In this document: positions 14,199 to 25,900 of the stretch, piece after piece | Position numbering within the stretch: the stretch's first letter is position 1 | Layout of the letters: every line of letters begins with the position of its first letter | Assembly: GCF_034702125.1 (NCBI RefSeq) | Contig: NC_085861.1 | Coordinates: forward strand, 56,623,350 to 56,687,349 | Direction: 5' to 3' | DNA from: Engraulis encrasicolus | Taxonomy: Eukaryota > Chordata > Actinopteri > Clupeiformes > Engraulidae | Length of the DNA: 64,000 nucleotides | Position numbers and translations under genes: made by a program | Notes under the pieces: generated by a model | The model's database searches: none | What the model was told of the DNA's origin: nothing | Seen by the model: only the letters and a program-made list of their open reading frames with translations

Positions 14199-14401
14199 TA
14201 GTGTTTCCCAAACTTTTTTCGTGTCATGTACCCCCTAAGCCTTTTCGTTGTGCCATGAGTATTCTCTTTTACATCGCCTTTTCTATTCCAGTGTGACTAT
14301 GCATAGACAATGTGACTATGACTATGCATTTGTTAAAATTACATTTTTCCAAGTACCCCCCGCAGTGTGCTCGCGTACCCCTGGTTGGGAAACAAACACT
14401 G
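14199..14401 (+). mobile_element. hAT MITE with TGTTTCCCAA ends, copy 1
   Basis: The 203-base element starts TAGTGTTTCCCAAAC and ends GGTTGGGAAACAAACACTG. The flanking 8-mers CCTTAAAG and CCTTAAAA match at seven of eight. The interior (GTACCCCC, TGTGCTCGCGTACCCCTGG) matches the copy at 63506-63713. It is inserted at the left border of the MITE that begins at 14404. Confidence 0.85.
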
Positions 14402-14403
14402 CC

Positions 14404-15599
14404 TTAAAAGGTCCACTGTGTAATATACACTCACTGGCTACTTCATTAGGAACACCTGTTACAACTGTTCATTCACATGGTGGCAACTCCATGCATTTGT
14501 GCATGTAGACATGGTCGAGTTGATCTTATGCAGTTGAAACCGAGCATCATAATGGGCTATTTAAATGACTTTGAACATGGCATGGCTGTTGGTGCCGAAA
14601 GGCTCGATTTGAATATTTTAAAAAAAGACTGATCTACTGCGATATTCACACATAACCATCTCTAGGGTTTACAAAGAAAGGTACAAAAAAGAAAGAGTGA
14701 GTGAGCAGCGATTCTGTGGGCAAAAATGCCTTGTTGACAGATGTCAGAGGAGAATGGCCAGACTGGTTGGAGCTGATACAAAGGCAACATTAAGTCAAAT
14801 AACCACTCATAACCAAGGTATGCATAAGAGAATCCCTGATTACACAGCACATCAATTCTTGAGGCAAATGGGCTACAGAACCAGAAAACCACATTTGTTG
14901 CCACTCCTGTCTGCTAAGACCAGGAAAATGAACAACAATTTAGCCAGGCTCACCATAAACGACACTAGAAGATCGGAAAAATGTTGCCTGGTCTGATGAG
15001 TCTCGATATCTACTGCAACACTCAGGTGGAATGGTCAGAATTTGGCATCAACGGCATGAAAACATGAGTCACCCCTGCCTTGCATCTACGTTTCAGGCTG
15101 GAGATATGTCATAAGGATATTTTCTTAGCACAATATTGTCCAATTGGTACCAATTTATCTTTGTTGGAATGCCACAGTATCGAGTATTGTTGCAGACAGT
15201 TCTGAAGGCAAAAGGGGGTCCAACCCAGCACTAGAGGTGTTTCCGGTGAGTGCATTTGGTAGTTTATTCCCAGAATTCATGCAGCCCATTCAGAAATGCT
15301 CTTCTGTTTTTCTCATGAATACTTACACCACTATGAAATTCCAAGCATTTGAGAATCACACTTGTCATACTTAAGGGGGGGGGACTTCTCCATGTACACC
15401 ATTTTGACTTTCCAGAAAGACACTTTCAGCTGCAAAACTTCACTTGGTCATAACTAGTAAAAATTCGTATTTTAGTTAGTATATCTTCATGAAAAAAAAA
15501 TCAGACTGATTGAAACTGTGCTGTCTACTGCCAAATCTTCAAAGAGCAGCATAGTTGCAATACCTTCTCTAGCCACCATCCTACACAGTGCCCCTTTGA
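14404..15599 (+). mobile_element. TTAA MITE, family I, copy split by a Tc1-like element
   Basis: The left piece (TTAAAAGGTCCACTGTGTAA) ends at 14427. The body resumes at about 15253 (TTTGGTAGTTTATTCCCAGA) and runs to the right end CAGTGCCCCTTTGA at 15599, where the TTAA has decayed to TTGA. The two parts join in register with the family consensus once 14428-15252 is removed. Confidence 0.8.
14428..15252 (+). mobile_element. Degenerate Tc1-like transposon
   Basis: The ends are CACTCACTGGCTACTTC and GGTGTTTCCGGTGAGTG, preceded by TA; the right TA has become CA. About 14500-15075 still carries pieces of a Tc1-family transposase in more than one frame: RRMARLVGADTKATLSQI, HQFLRQMGYRTRKPHLLP, then DESRYLLQHSGG with the first acidic part of the catalytic triad region. 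Frameshifts and the missing C-terminal third show it is inactive. Confidence 0.85.
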
Positions 15600-15670
15600 C
15601 ATGAGCATGACAATTACAGGAGTCAGTTGCTTGGAAAAGAGCAGTGGTGTGAATATGTTGAAAGCGTTAA

Positions 15671-16026
15671 AGGGACACTGAGATTTTTTAGTTATTTATT
15701 TCCAGAATTCATGCTGCCCATTCACTAATGTTACCTTTTTCATGAATACTTACCACCACCATAAAATTCTAAGTATTCACTATGACTGGAAAAATTGCAC
15801 TTTTCATACATGAAAAGGGGGATCTTCTCCATGGTCCGCCATTTTGAATTTCCAAAAATAGCCATTTTTAGCTGCAAAAATGACGGTACTTGGACCATAC
15901 TAGAAAATACTTGATTATTACTTGGTAAACTTTCATGTAAAGATCAAATTTGGCAGTAGGCAGCCCAGTTTCAATGAGCAGCATAGTTGCAGTACCTTTT
16001 TTGACCATTTCCTGCACAGTGTCCCT
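15671..16026 (+). mobile_element. TTAA MITE, family I, copy 3
   Basis: TTAA at 15667-15670 and 16027-16030 flanks 356 bases that begin AGGGACACTGAG and end CACAGTGTCCCT. It is the best preserved full-length copy here. It lies 70 bases from the split copy, in the same direction. Confidence 0.88.
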
Positions 16027-16515
16027 TTAAGTCAGATTTTTTTTTTTGCTGTGGCCTGTGGCACCAAGCCCATGTTGTATTTGTGACACACATGGACACA
16101 TGTTTCAGGTGTCAGTATACTGCATCATGTATTTTTTAAGCCACTATGTGCCAGTCCGAAAGATCTTTTTGAACCTTTAACAAAACTGGATTATGCCAGC
16201 ATCAAAATAGACCACATCTCACTTCATGGAATGTCCTGTGAGCATGCACTGATAAGCAGACCGGTGAAGGGAAATTCATGCTGATTGAGAAGGCTTTGCA
16301 TGACGTCACACCCCTCAATCAGCACATATGGTACATACACAACCTTCTCAAAATCAGAAAGCATTTCCTCTTAACGGCCAGTATACCACCAAGCATGTGC
16401 CCAGTGCCCCCCAGTTCTCAGTCTTCGACTTTAAATGCACCAGTCTGAAAAAAGGCATCAATCCCAATCACATGAATAACGATTTTCAGCAAAAAAACAA
16501 AAACCTCACATCTCA

Positions 16516-16775
16516 AAACATACTGGAATCACACACTTTATTATTGAAAATACACATTTACAGAAAAAGCAGATCAAGTCTCACATTCAGTGCCACAAGA
16601 CTTTGCCATTGTTCAACCAGACAAGTGGGTAATAGTTCTGTAATAAGTACATACTGCACACATGATTAAGACATTGGAGGAGTGCTGAAAGTAAAGTGCT
16701 GAGGAATGTAGTAGGGGAGCTTGAGGCAAATGTGCCAGGTCTTGCTCGGCGCTGGGGGGTGGGGATGGGGGTTCG
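16516..16775 (-). other. cpq: cpq 3' untranslated region with a polyadenylation signal
   Basis: After the TAG stop the minus strand continues about 235 bases to an AATAAA at 16542-16537, followed by a plausible cleavage zone near 16520. No repeat lies between stop and signal. The exact cleavage point is inferred. Confidence 0.6.
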
Positions 16776-16936
16776 CTACCTGGGCAGCATGTCGTCCAGA
16801 TCGGCCACCACGTATGCCACCACAGCCCAGAGAGCCGAACACAGGTTCATCTCCTCGGGGCTCTGCACAGTCATCATGTCGCCCTCCGTGTGGTGGAACC
16901 AGAAGTACTTGCCGTCAGCCACGTGCAGGCTTGCCC
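16776..16936 (-). CDS. cpq: cpq coding exon 7 (C-terminus and stop)
   Basis: This final coding exon enters in phase 1 and encodes ASLHVADGKYFWFHHTEGDM, MTVQSPEEMNLC and the end VVADLDDMLPR followed by TAG. H440 in FHHTEGD is the last zinc ligand. The acceptor is cctccag|GGGCAAG. The C-terminus is close in sequence and length to the known vertebrate protein. Confidence 0.95.
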
Positions 16937-19900
16937 CTGGAGGAAGAGAAAAAAAAAAACACAGGGGCTGTATAAATGTGTGGTGGGGCTCTGTAGAAAG
17001 ACTACCAAAAACTATAGAGATGTCAAAAAGTGCATTAGACTTCACACAATAGCAGTGGCGGCTGGCAGTCTGTCAAACAGGGGAGGCTGTTCAATTACAA
17101 TGTCCAGAATGCCCCCCCCCAAAAAAAAGGGGGGAGGGGGTGGCAATTTTGTCACACATACTAAAGGACTCTTGTTGAAACAAATTTGTTGGAAAGCTGG
17201 TGTTTTTTACTACACATTGTTCTTATTAATTATTTGAGTGTAGCTCTTTATTCCAGAACAGACTGCTGCACGATTTCTCATAAACACAGGAACTGACCTG
17301 TGGTGGGGATTCTAACAGAGAGAGCTACTATCACATTATCTAATTCAATTAATCATTATACCCCTTGTATTCATGTGGGAATTATAATCATCATCATCAT
17401 CATCATCATCATCAGGTCTACCTCCGCCACATAATGTGGGTTTGCCTTCGTTGTCTTTGTTCATTACTGGGTGCACGGCTTACCACTAGAGGGCGCCAAA
17501 TGTTTAAATAAAATAAGTATAAATAATTAGACATTGCCAACACAGCAAGAAACAAGGACTCGTCACTCACGAGACTTTGCAGTTAACCATTTAATCAGAC
17601 ACCACGAAAGCTCAAAAGAAACGGTTGTTCTTCCCTACCTTTTTCACCAAGTCCATATTAGGCAGTGCTCTGCTCTGCTCCTTGATATTCATTTTTTCCC
17701 CTCATAAGGACTTCTGGAATTTGCCAGAATTTAATCCACAATGCTTGGCATTTTGCATAGCTCTCTAGCTTTCTTGCAAGCTAGCCCTCTCGAAAAATAG
17801 GCAACCTCAACTTTTGGAATTGGGAGATTAAAAAGGATAAGGACGTGCCACTATTAAGACTTTATTCGCAACACTAGGTTTACAAGAATATGTACACAAA
17901 ACTGGAATATATACCGCAATGAATAGCTTCCTCACTGGTTATCACGACGAGACTTCTCAGTCAAATTAATAAAATATCCACATTTAAACTACTGTAACCT
18001 ACTGACACGGGGTTCACCCAATCACAAGTCAGAGCTTCAGTCTCCAGTCCCGATCGCTCTCCCGCCCATCTCCCTTCACTCCCACTGAGGCTCGGTCCTC
18101 AAAATCAAAAAAATATCTGGGCAATAACCAATGAGCGTTAATCATTTTGCCATTGACAAAGCACATATTCACACACGCCATTGACGCCCAGAGACTCCAC
18201 TCACTACCGTTGTCATGAGGGGAAAAAACTTCAAGCTGACGTTAGATGAACCGCAGAATCTTATTACTGCCTGATTTGATCAAGTTGAGCACATGCATCT
18301 ATGGAGCTGGATATGAAATAGCAATGTTATTAAGTTGTGTAAAGCATTACTCAAAAATAACACTGTTCACCGTGATTTTGGACAGGAGGCTGCGCCTCCC
18401 TTGTACTCAAAGAGGATATCGTTTTTTTCTTTTCGTTGAAAATGGAGCACTGCTAAAAGTAAGTTGGTCGATCTACACTCTGACAAACACAGTACTAGTA
18501 CTACCATAGAAACCCGTTTTGGTCCCTGCATTTCAATGCCCTTACAACTCCCGATTTACAGATCTAGTCAAATCCAAGATCTTCAGAAGTACTTTGATTT
18601 ATTCCACATGGCTATTGAAGGGCAATATAGAGCTTTTCTTGGTCATCTACAAGTATACAGCCACGCAAAAGCAATTCATGGCAGTAGACAACTTGTCTGC
18701 CACTAAAACAAACTGGCAAACGAAACCTGGTTTGTAGTATTGTTGCCTTTTCAAAAGGAGACCAGGGAGAGAGAGTGAGAGAGAGCATACAGGAAGACGC
18801 ACATTCGAACAAGAGCCGCTGCATGTGGTTGCAGTTAAAATCTTTAATTTGGCAAAAATCCCTCCACTGTTTCCATATGGAAGCCACCTAATCCAAAAGC
18901 ATCAATAACTAACCCTCCTCTTTTTAGAAAAAGAAAGAAATGCTTGTTTGACCCTCCTCTGCCATAATAGTAGCCAGCTTGTTGCGGCAACGCCCACTTT
19001 TTCTCTGGCCAATCAGCAGCAAGCTGGTGTAGGAGCGGCGTGCCACAAGACTGAGGTATTCCCGTGAAGCCTGTCCAGCGCAGAGCCCACAGACACACAA
19101 GACCCCAACCCTCAGTGACGAGCACAGGCCACAGAACGGCTAAAAACTGGGGACACACAGGCCACTAAAGTTCCAAAATTGGGGAAATGAATTCAAAGTC
19201 AGACACATTTTCACTGGGGGAGGGGGGGGATGTTTATACAGCTGGCTCTGGGAGTCATTCGTTTGTTTAGCATGTTGTTGGTTTTGAACCCACACAGGTC
19301 CATTGGTTTCTCCAGAAGTATTTTTTTTCATGTAGGTGGCAGTGCTCAACTATGTACTGTACATGTACAAAAAAGAGGCATGCCTGTTGCATGAACAGCC
19401 AACCGAGGACTTGAATGCACTAAATAATATACCAGACAGATTGAAAGACTGTCTTGTGCTAAACCACAGAAAGATCATCAACCAAATCATTAGTGCATAA
19501 TGTGAAACTCAGACTTGAAACTCAGATAACTCAGAGCACAGGCATTTTCTGCTTTCCTGCCACGCACCCCAAGCCCCTTACTTCTGCCAATTCCGTCTGA
19601 TGTCTTTGGCCGTTTACCCTTGTGGCTACTTTGTGGCTGCTTTATGGCGCTTAGTAAGCTCTTTTTTAAAAAACATGCAACCAAGTGTACCAGTAGCACA
19701 AGTAACCCCAATGTTTCCCTCCTTTTTTCCCCACTGATTGGACCCTCAAGGGCACACACACGCACACACGGCAGGTTAGGCTCACCTGGCACGCCGGCCT
19801 GCATCCACATGTCTATGTCGGTGCCCTCCCCGTGCTCCTCCAGTGTGGTGGTGTTGAGGGGGGCCAGCAGCTTCACCACCTCCTGCATGACGGCCCGGGC

Positions 19901-22900
19901 CTGCTTGGAGCCCGTGAACTGCAGACCCAGCGGGGCGAAGGTGCCCAGGTCCGACTCCATCACCAGGTCGAAGTTGGAAATGTTGGCCTTGGAGAGAGGA
20001 AGACAGTCAGTCAGCCGGGTCAATGAATTCATAGGTCAACGCATGCATTTCAACACCAGTAAGGGGCTTTAAAAGGTGCACTGCGTAATATTTGTAGTAG
20101 TTTATTGCCACAATACGTGCTGCCCATTCACAAATGTTACATTTTCCATGAAAACTTAGTGTAATACTAAGTGTTCATTATGACTGAAGAAGGACCCCCT
20201 AATCATGTATGAAGAGTGCAATTTTCCCATTGTCCACCATTTTGAATGATCAGGAATAGACATTTTTGGCTGCAAAACTTACTGTACCTCGGTCCTACTA
20301 GTAAAAAATAATTTCATTATTTAGAAAATATTCAAGAAAAGATCAAATTTGACAGTAGAAAGCACAGTTTCAATGAGCAGCATAGCTATAATACCTACTC
20401 TGGCCACCATCCTACACAGTGCACCTTTAAACGCCAATGCATAGATGTCCAGCAGGCTACGTGCTGGCTGCCAAGGTGCGTTAAAAAAACGTGATTGACT
20501 AATGTAGGTAAGATGCATTCAAACATCAAATGCAACAGTGATCTGCACTGCAAAACTAGAAAAAGAACTAGACTGCCTGTGCAGTCGCCTTCGACTGCTT
20601 AAGGTATATCCCCGAAACGCGACGCTTCCAGTCCCCCATCATTCCTACCACTCCCGTCCACCATTTCGTAAACGTATATGATACATACAGACGTGACATG
20701 ATGTGCATAGGCTTAAAACCAAACGACTATTGTGAAAATGAAGCAAAAAATGGGGCAAATGGTAATACTGTTTTAATGGTTCAGTGGATATACCACATTA
20801 GGTACAGTGTAATAACCAGTGTAACAATGTTTAATACAATGTAATACCAGTGTAACACCGCCATTTTTTTAAAATTACATCATGTGTTTGTGCGTAAGTG
20901 GTATTACATGGTATTGCATATTGTTACACTGGTATTACACTATATTACATGGTATTGCATACTGTTACACTCGTTATTACACTGTACCTGATATTGCATA
21001 TTGTTACACTGGTATTACACTAGTATTACATGGTATTAAATATTGTTACATTGGTTATTATACTGTACCTAATATGGTAGATTCACTGAAATGGTGAACC
21101 ATTAAAATAAGGTGTTACCGGGCAAATCAATCCACCCAGTCAGACGTTATGGGCCAAATGAAAATTCCGCCATTTTGAAAGTGTTGTCTTCCAAACTCGA
21201 ATCAGTTCATGAACCTACCCTAGAGCATTCACACACAAAATCTGGGACAAATCCATCCACCCGGTCAGTAGTTATGAGCCAAACAATAATTCGGCCATCT
21301 TGAATTCAGCCATCTTGAAAGTGTTGACCTCCAAACTCGAATCAGTTCATGAACCTACCCTACAGCATTCACACACCAAATCTGGGACAAATCCATCCAC
21401 CCGGTCAGAAGTTATGGACCAAACAAAAATTCGGCCATCTTGAATTCAGCCATCTTGAAAGTGTTGACCTCCAAACTCGAATCAGTTCATGAACCTGCCC
21501 TAGAGCATTCACCCAAAAAATCTGGGACAAATCCAAACATCCGTTCAAAAGTTATCGCGTTAACACGAAAGACCTTACGCGGCGGCGGCGCACGCAAAAC
21601 CATTACATCCCCGACGCTCCGCGTTTCGGGGATATAATGAACCACTCATTTACGCACAGTAAGGCTCTTTGCTTGAGTCAGCTATGTAAGGCCCATTACA
21701 ACATACTTTCAATACGTAATTTAGAGAAGCTTATGTCATTGCTGAGGTAACGAAATACTCCAAGCTAGTTTGACTTGCCTTGTGTCTTCACTGCTTACAG
21801 TTGTCAAGTTTAATATCCACTGACTAAGCATGGGCAGTCATTCTTGCAAGATTTTACCACCCACAGACACTATAAAATGGCATGGATATGACACAAAAAG
21901 ATCACATGGATCTCCTAAGAACCTGGGAAAGCCATGATTTAGCCTGGCAAGCCAGATTTAACACGCAACAATTCATTAAATCAAGGAACAGATTTGAAAT
22001 GTCCAAATATCTACTTAAATAATACGAGTTACTAAATACATTTTAAAATCAGTTCATATTAGTTAGGACTGTTAAGTAGATATTTAGCAGCAAATTTCAA
22101 CTTTTGTCCTTGTACAGTCATTGAGGTTCACATTAAGCCATTTTTGACAGTGGTGAGCCCCCTTCTCCATTCATTGCTCAGGTCTACCTACAAATAATAG
22201 CTGCTAGGATTGCCGTGAAAGTGGGCAGGGTCACCTCTAGTCTATAGCGTTCTAACTCGATGGTCCTGCCAAAGCCCACCCCAAAGATTCAGAGGGGGAA
22301 AAAACAAAAAAACTTGCATCGTTATTGGTGGGCTGGGCTGGTGGCCTGTTGTAGTGATCCTATAATGAACCAGCTAGGCGCCCAACTAGGCGGGTTAGTC
22401 TAATTTACTACGTTAAGGATGTTTGAACGCCTCATTCCTGTAAAGCCACGTCTGCTAGTTTCAGAATCCCGGCACTACAGTGATTTAGAGGGATCAAAAG
22501 AAATGTAGTCCTCCCCCTCATGGTAGAGAGCCAGCAGCAGGAGAACATATGGGTCAGTGGCCAAATTCCAGAACTTGAGCCTTTCTTGGCTAGTAGTGCA
22601 AGCAATGGGTGTAAGAATCGCTCACAAGGTGATACAAGCATGAAACTTGGCACAGGTGTTCATTAGGACATGCTTATCAATATCAGGGGTGGAGCCACTC
22701 AGAATTCCATGTTGCATAGCAACGGTTGCTAGGTAAAGCATTTGCCTTAGCAACAGCAATGGTGCAGTTTTGTGGTATTAAGGCATCTGTACACTGAGTC
22801 ATTGTCTTAAAATCACTGTAGAAATGTTGAGAGAGGCTATATATTACAAATACAGTATGTACCATTTCCTTTACAGTAGCAACCAGCATCAATGAAAACA

Positions 22901-25900
22901 GGTTCTAAGCAATTCAGTGATATTGTGATGTCTGAATCTTGACCGCGTGTCCTAAAATCACTACATTAATCCTTCAAGATATTATACATTAGCAACATGT
23001 GTCACAATAGCCCATTTCATGTCATTTTCACCATTGAAGTCATAGCAATGATGTGAAAAATACAATATACAGTAGCCTACACTTCTCTATTTACTTTTTG
23101 ACATCAAGTCTCAATATGGCTTACACGTGTCACTACACATCAGGCCTGTCTTTATCCTTATACATGTACCTAGTCAGGCCACCTGACTATTCAAAACTGA
23201 ACATTTTGGCAAGACAAAAAGCGTACATGAAGTTACAGTTAGTACAGTGCTGTGTTGTAAAGTGTAACCTAGCGAAGTGATTCTTGACATGCCCTTGTAG
23301 CTTTTTATTGATCACTATAGTCTGGTGAGTTGGGTGCTACAACATATTACGATACAAACTGGTTTCCAAAAAGTGGGGACACTTGGTATTTTGTGAATGA
23401 AAAAATACTCTTCAATCCATATGTAAAAACAGTCAATCCATACATAAGATGGAGAGCTGTGCAAAGAGAGGAAATCTGAAAGGACAACAATTCAAGTTAT
23501 CAGCATAGGAATTAGTTACATTTGGCAAACATTCTACATTGCATATCTAAATTTAACAAACCTTCATGCCTACATACTACTTCATCTAAAATACCATGCA
23601 TACATTACCATCTGGAAATGGCATGTAAGATTCACTTATTCATCTAAATAATTTCTGATCTATTGCTAATGAAGGGAAATTCAGGAATTCCAACAATTTC
23701 AGTATTCCATCACTCAAAGGTGAAGGCAATTGCCTGACATGCCACATTTCCAACAGTAGCTGAAGCCAAACGGGAAGTCTTTACGAGAAAAACAGAAAAA
23801 AATCCACTTTAAGTCTCGTGGTGCCTTTACGAATAACCTTGTTTCTCGTGGTTGGGCGACGAAAGGGGGGACTGACAATTGGGGTAGTTTGGTTCCTGGG
23901 GGAAGAATACTGCGGACATTTAGGACAACAGGTACACTTGAAAAGTCTGCGGACATTTAGGAAAACAGGTACACTTGAAAATTCTGAACAGTAAAACCAA
24001 TGCATTTCAGTTAAATGCCACAGACAACACAATTGATAGACAACAGTGACCTAAGCACTCATTTAAAATGAGTCTTTGTGTGGGGATAGGTTGAACATAT
24101 ATTTTTTATAATTTTGTCTGGTTTCTGATATAGTTCCTATACAGTAGATCAGGAGAGTTCTGACCATGGGGTGGCCTGGTTGGGGCGGCGGGGCCCACGG
24201 AAATCCTGCTACTTGAAAATATAGCAAGTTCATTTTCTGGTTCTGAGCGGCATGTGTGGTGTCCCATTGAAAACAATGGCATCACAAGTGAAAGTGAAAG
24301 CCCAACTGGGAAACTCCAACTCCCATTGTCATTGTGACACACCACTCAAGTGTTCACTGCATACTGCACTTATGCATTTACATTTGCGTTTGCATTTATT
24401 GCATTTATACCTCACCCGTGCAAGGGGGCAGCCCCCAAGGGCGCCCCAAGGGAGCACTGTGGCAGGACGGTGCTCAGGGTACCTCAGTCATGGAGGAGGA
24501 TGGGGGAGAGTACTGGTTAATTACTCCCCCCACCAACCTGGCAGGTCGGGAGTCGAACAGGCAACCTTTGGGCTACAAGTCTGACACCCTAACCGCTTAC
24601 CCATGACTGCCCCTATCTTACCTCATATCATCTCAAATTATGCTAGTCTGTGTGGTGTGGAGCGGTCAATGAGGTGTCCCATTGATATTACTGTAATTAT
24701 AGCATAAGCATGCTCACATAAATGCATGCAAACATACTCATATACAATACATGCAGACTATTAGTTGTCAGATTTTGAACACTGTGAAAACCAATTCCAG
24801 TCTCTTGCTATAGCTGATTTTTTGTGAATCCTGCAAAATGGTGAGGTTTTTGGACAGAATGTGTGTGGTCTTTAAACACATATCTATTGTATTGAACAAT
24901 GCTCAAGGAACATTTCACTCCTCATTCTAAGCATTATCTTCTGTTCTAGTTGAGGTAATAGTGAGAATTAATATTTTTCTACAGTTGTTAGTGTCACACC
25001 TCCCTAAGAAATGGTCGAGGTGTGAGGTTTCCGATTCAATCTCAAGAAGGTCAACAGCCATTTAAGAACATGGCTTCTCTAAACAGTTGCGATCAAAATG
25101 AGTCCCACTCAACAAGGCTACCCTGCCGCAGCATATCAAGGGGGCAGTTGGCTATTAAAAGGCAGGCATATGGTGCCGTATTGGCAGTTGCCCTCTCTGT
25201 CTGAGTGGGGATGGACTCGCTGAGCACAGTGGAAGTTTCTTTGATCAAGTTTGTCTGAAGCCAGGGCAATTTGTCCTGTTGCTGAAGTGTTCTTGATAGA
25301 GCAGATGTCAAGACTATTAATGGTTTCAAAATGCACCGACTACACAAAGCTGACTGTGAGAAAACAATGGCTTTGGCAGTGAAATTCTACCAATTGAAAA
25401 TTGAAAATGTTAAATTGAACTCTGTCTAACTATAGTATGTCAATAGTAATCCATAGTTATCTGAAATATTTTAGTTTAGTGGTATAGGCTATATAGAAAT
25501 GAAAGGTTTGGTACTTTTAACTTTGTAAATAGGCTACAATATACAATCAGTAGGGTGTAACATTATTAACGGGGTAGGAGAAACACTTTTCTTTTCATTC
25601 CAAATATTATCTGTTGTTTTAAATGTAACTTATATTTACCTTATCTATAACATATAATTAGGCCATTTAGGTTGAAAAAACATTACAGTTGTTCTAAAGA
25701 TGTGTGGCCCATTTAGTTTTAGATATAATAATTAATAATAGTGGGGTAAGCACGAGGATCACTGTCAGATGACAGCGCATGTAGGATATACCATGTACTG
25801 TACTGTATGCATTCTTTCTTTCTGAAATTATTTTTGTCTGGTCAGTTGGCATTTGGTACATGTACATAATATAAAGATAGGCCTGCCATATAGAGACATT

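Noticed and set aside
19490..20032. A 180-residue single frame on the minus strand taken as a separate gene
   Set aside because: Only its middle, 19987-19786, is conserved; it is a cpq exon read through into both introns.
21120..21560. CRISPR-like regular repeats
   Set aside because: The 140-base units are continuous tandem copies without unique spacers, in a vertebrate intron.
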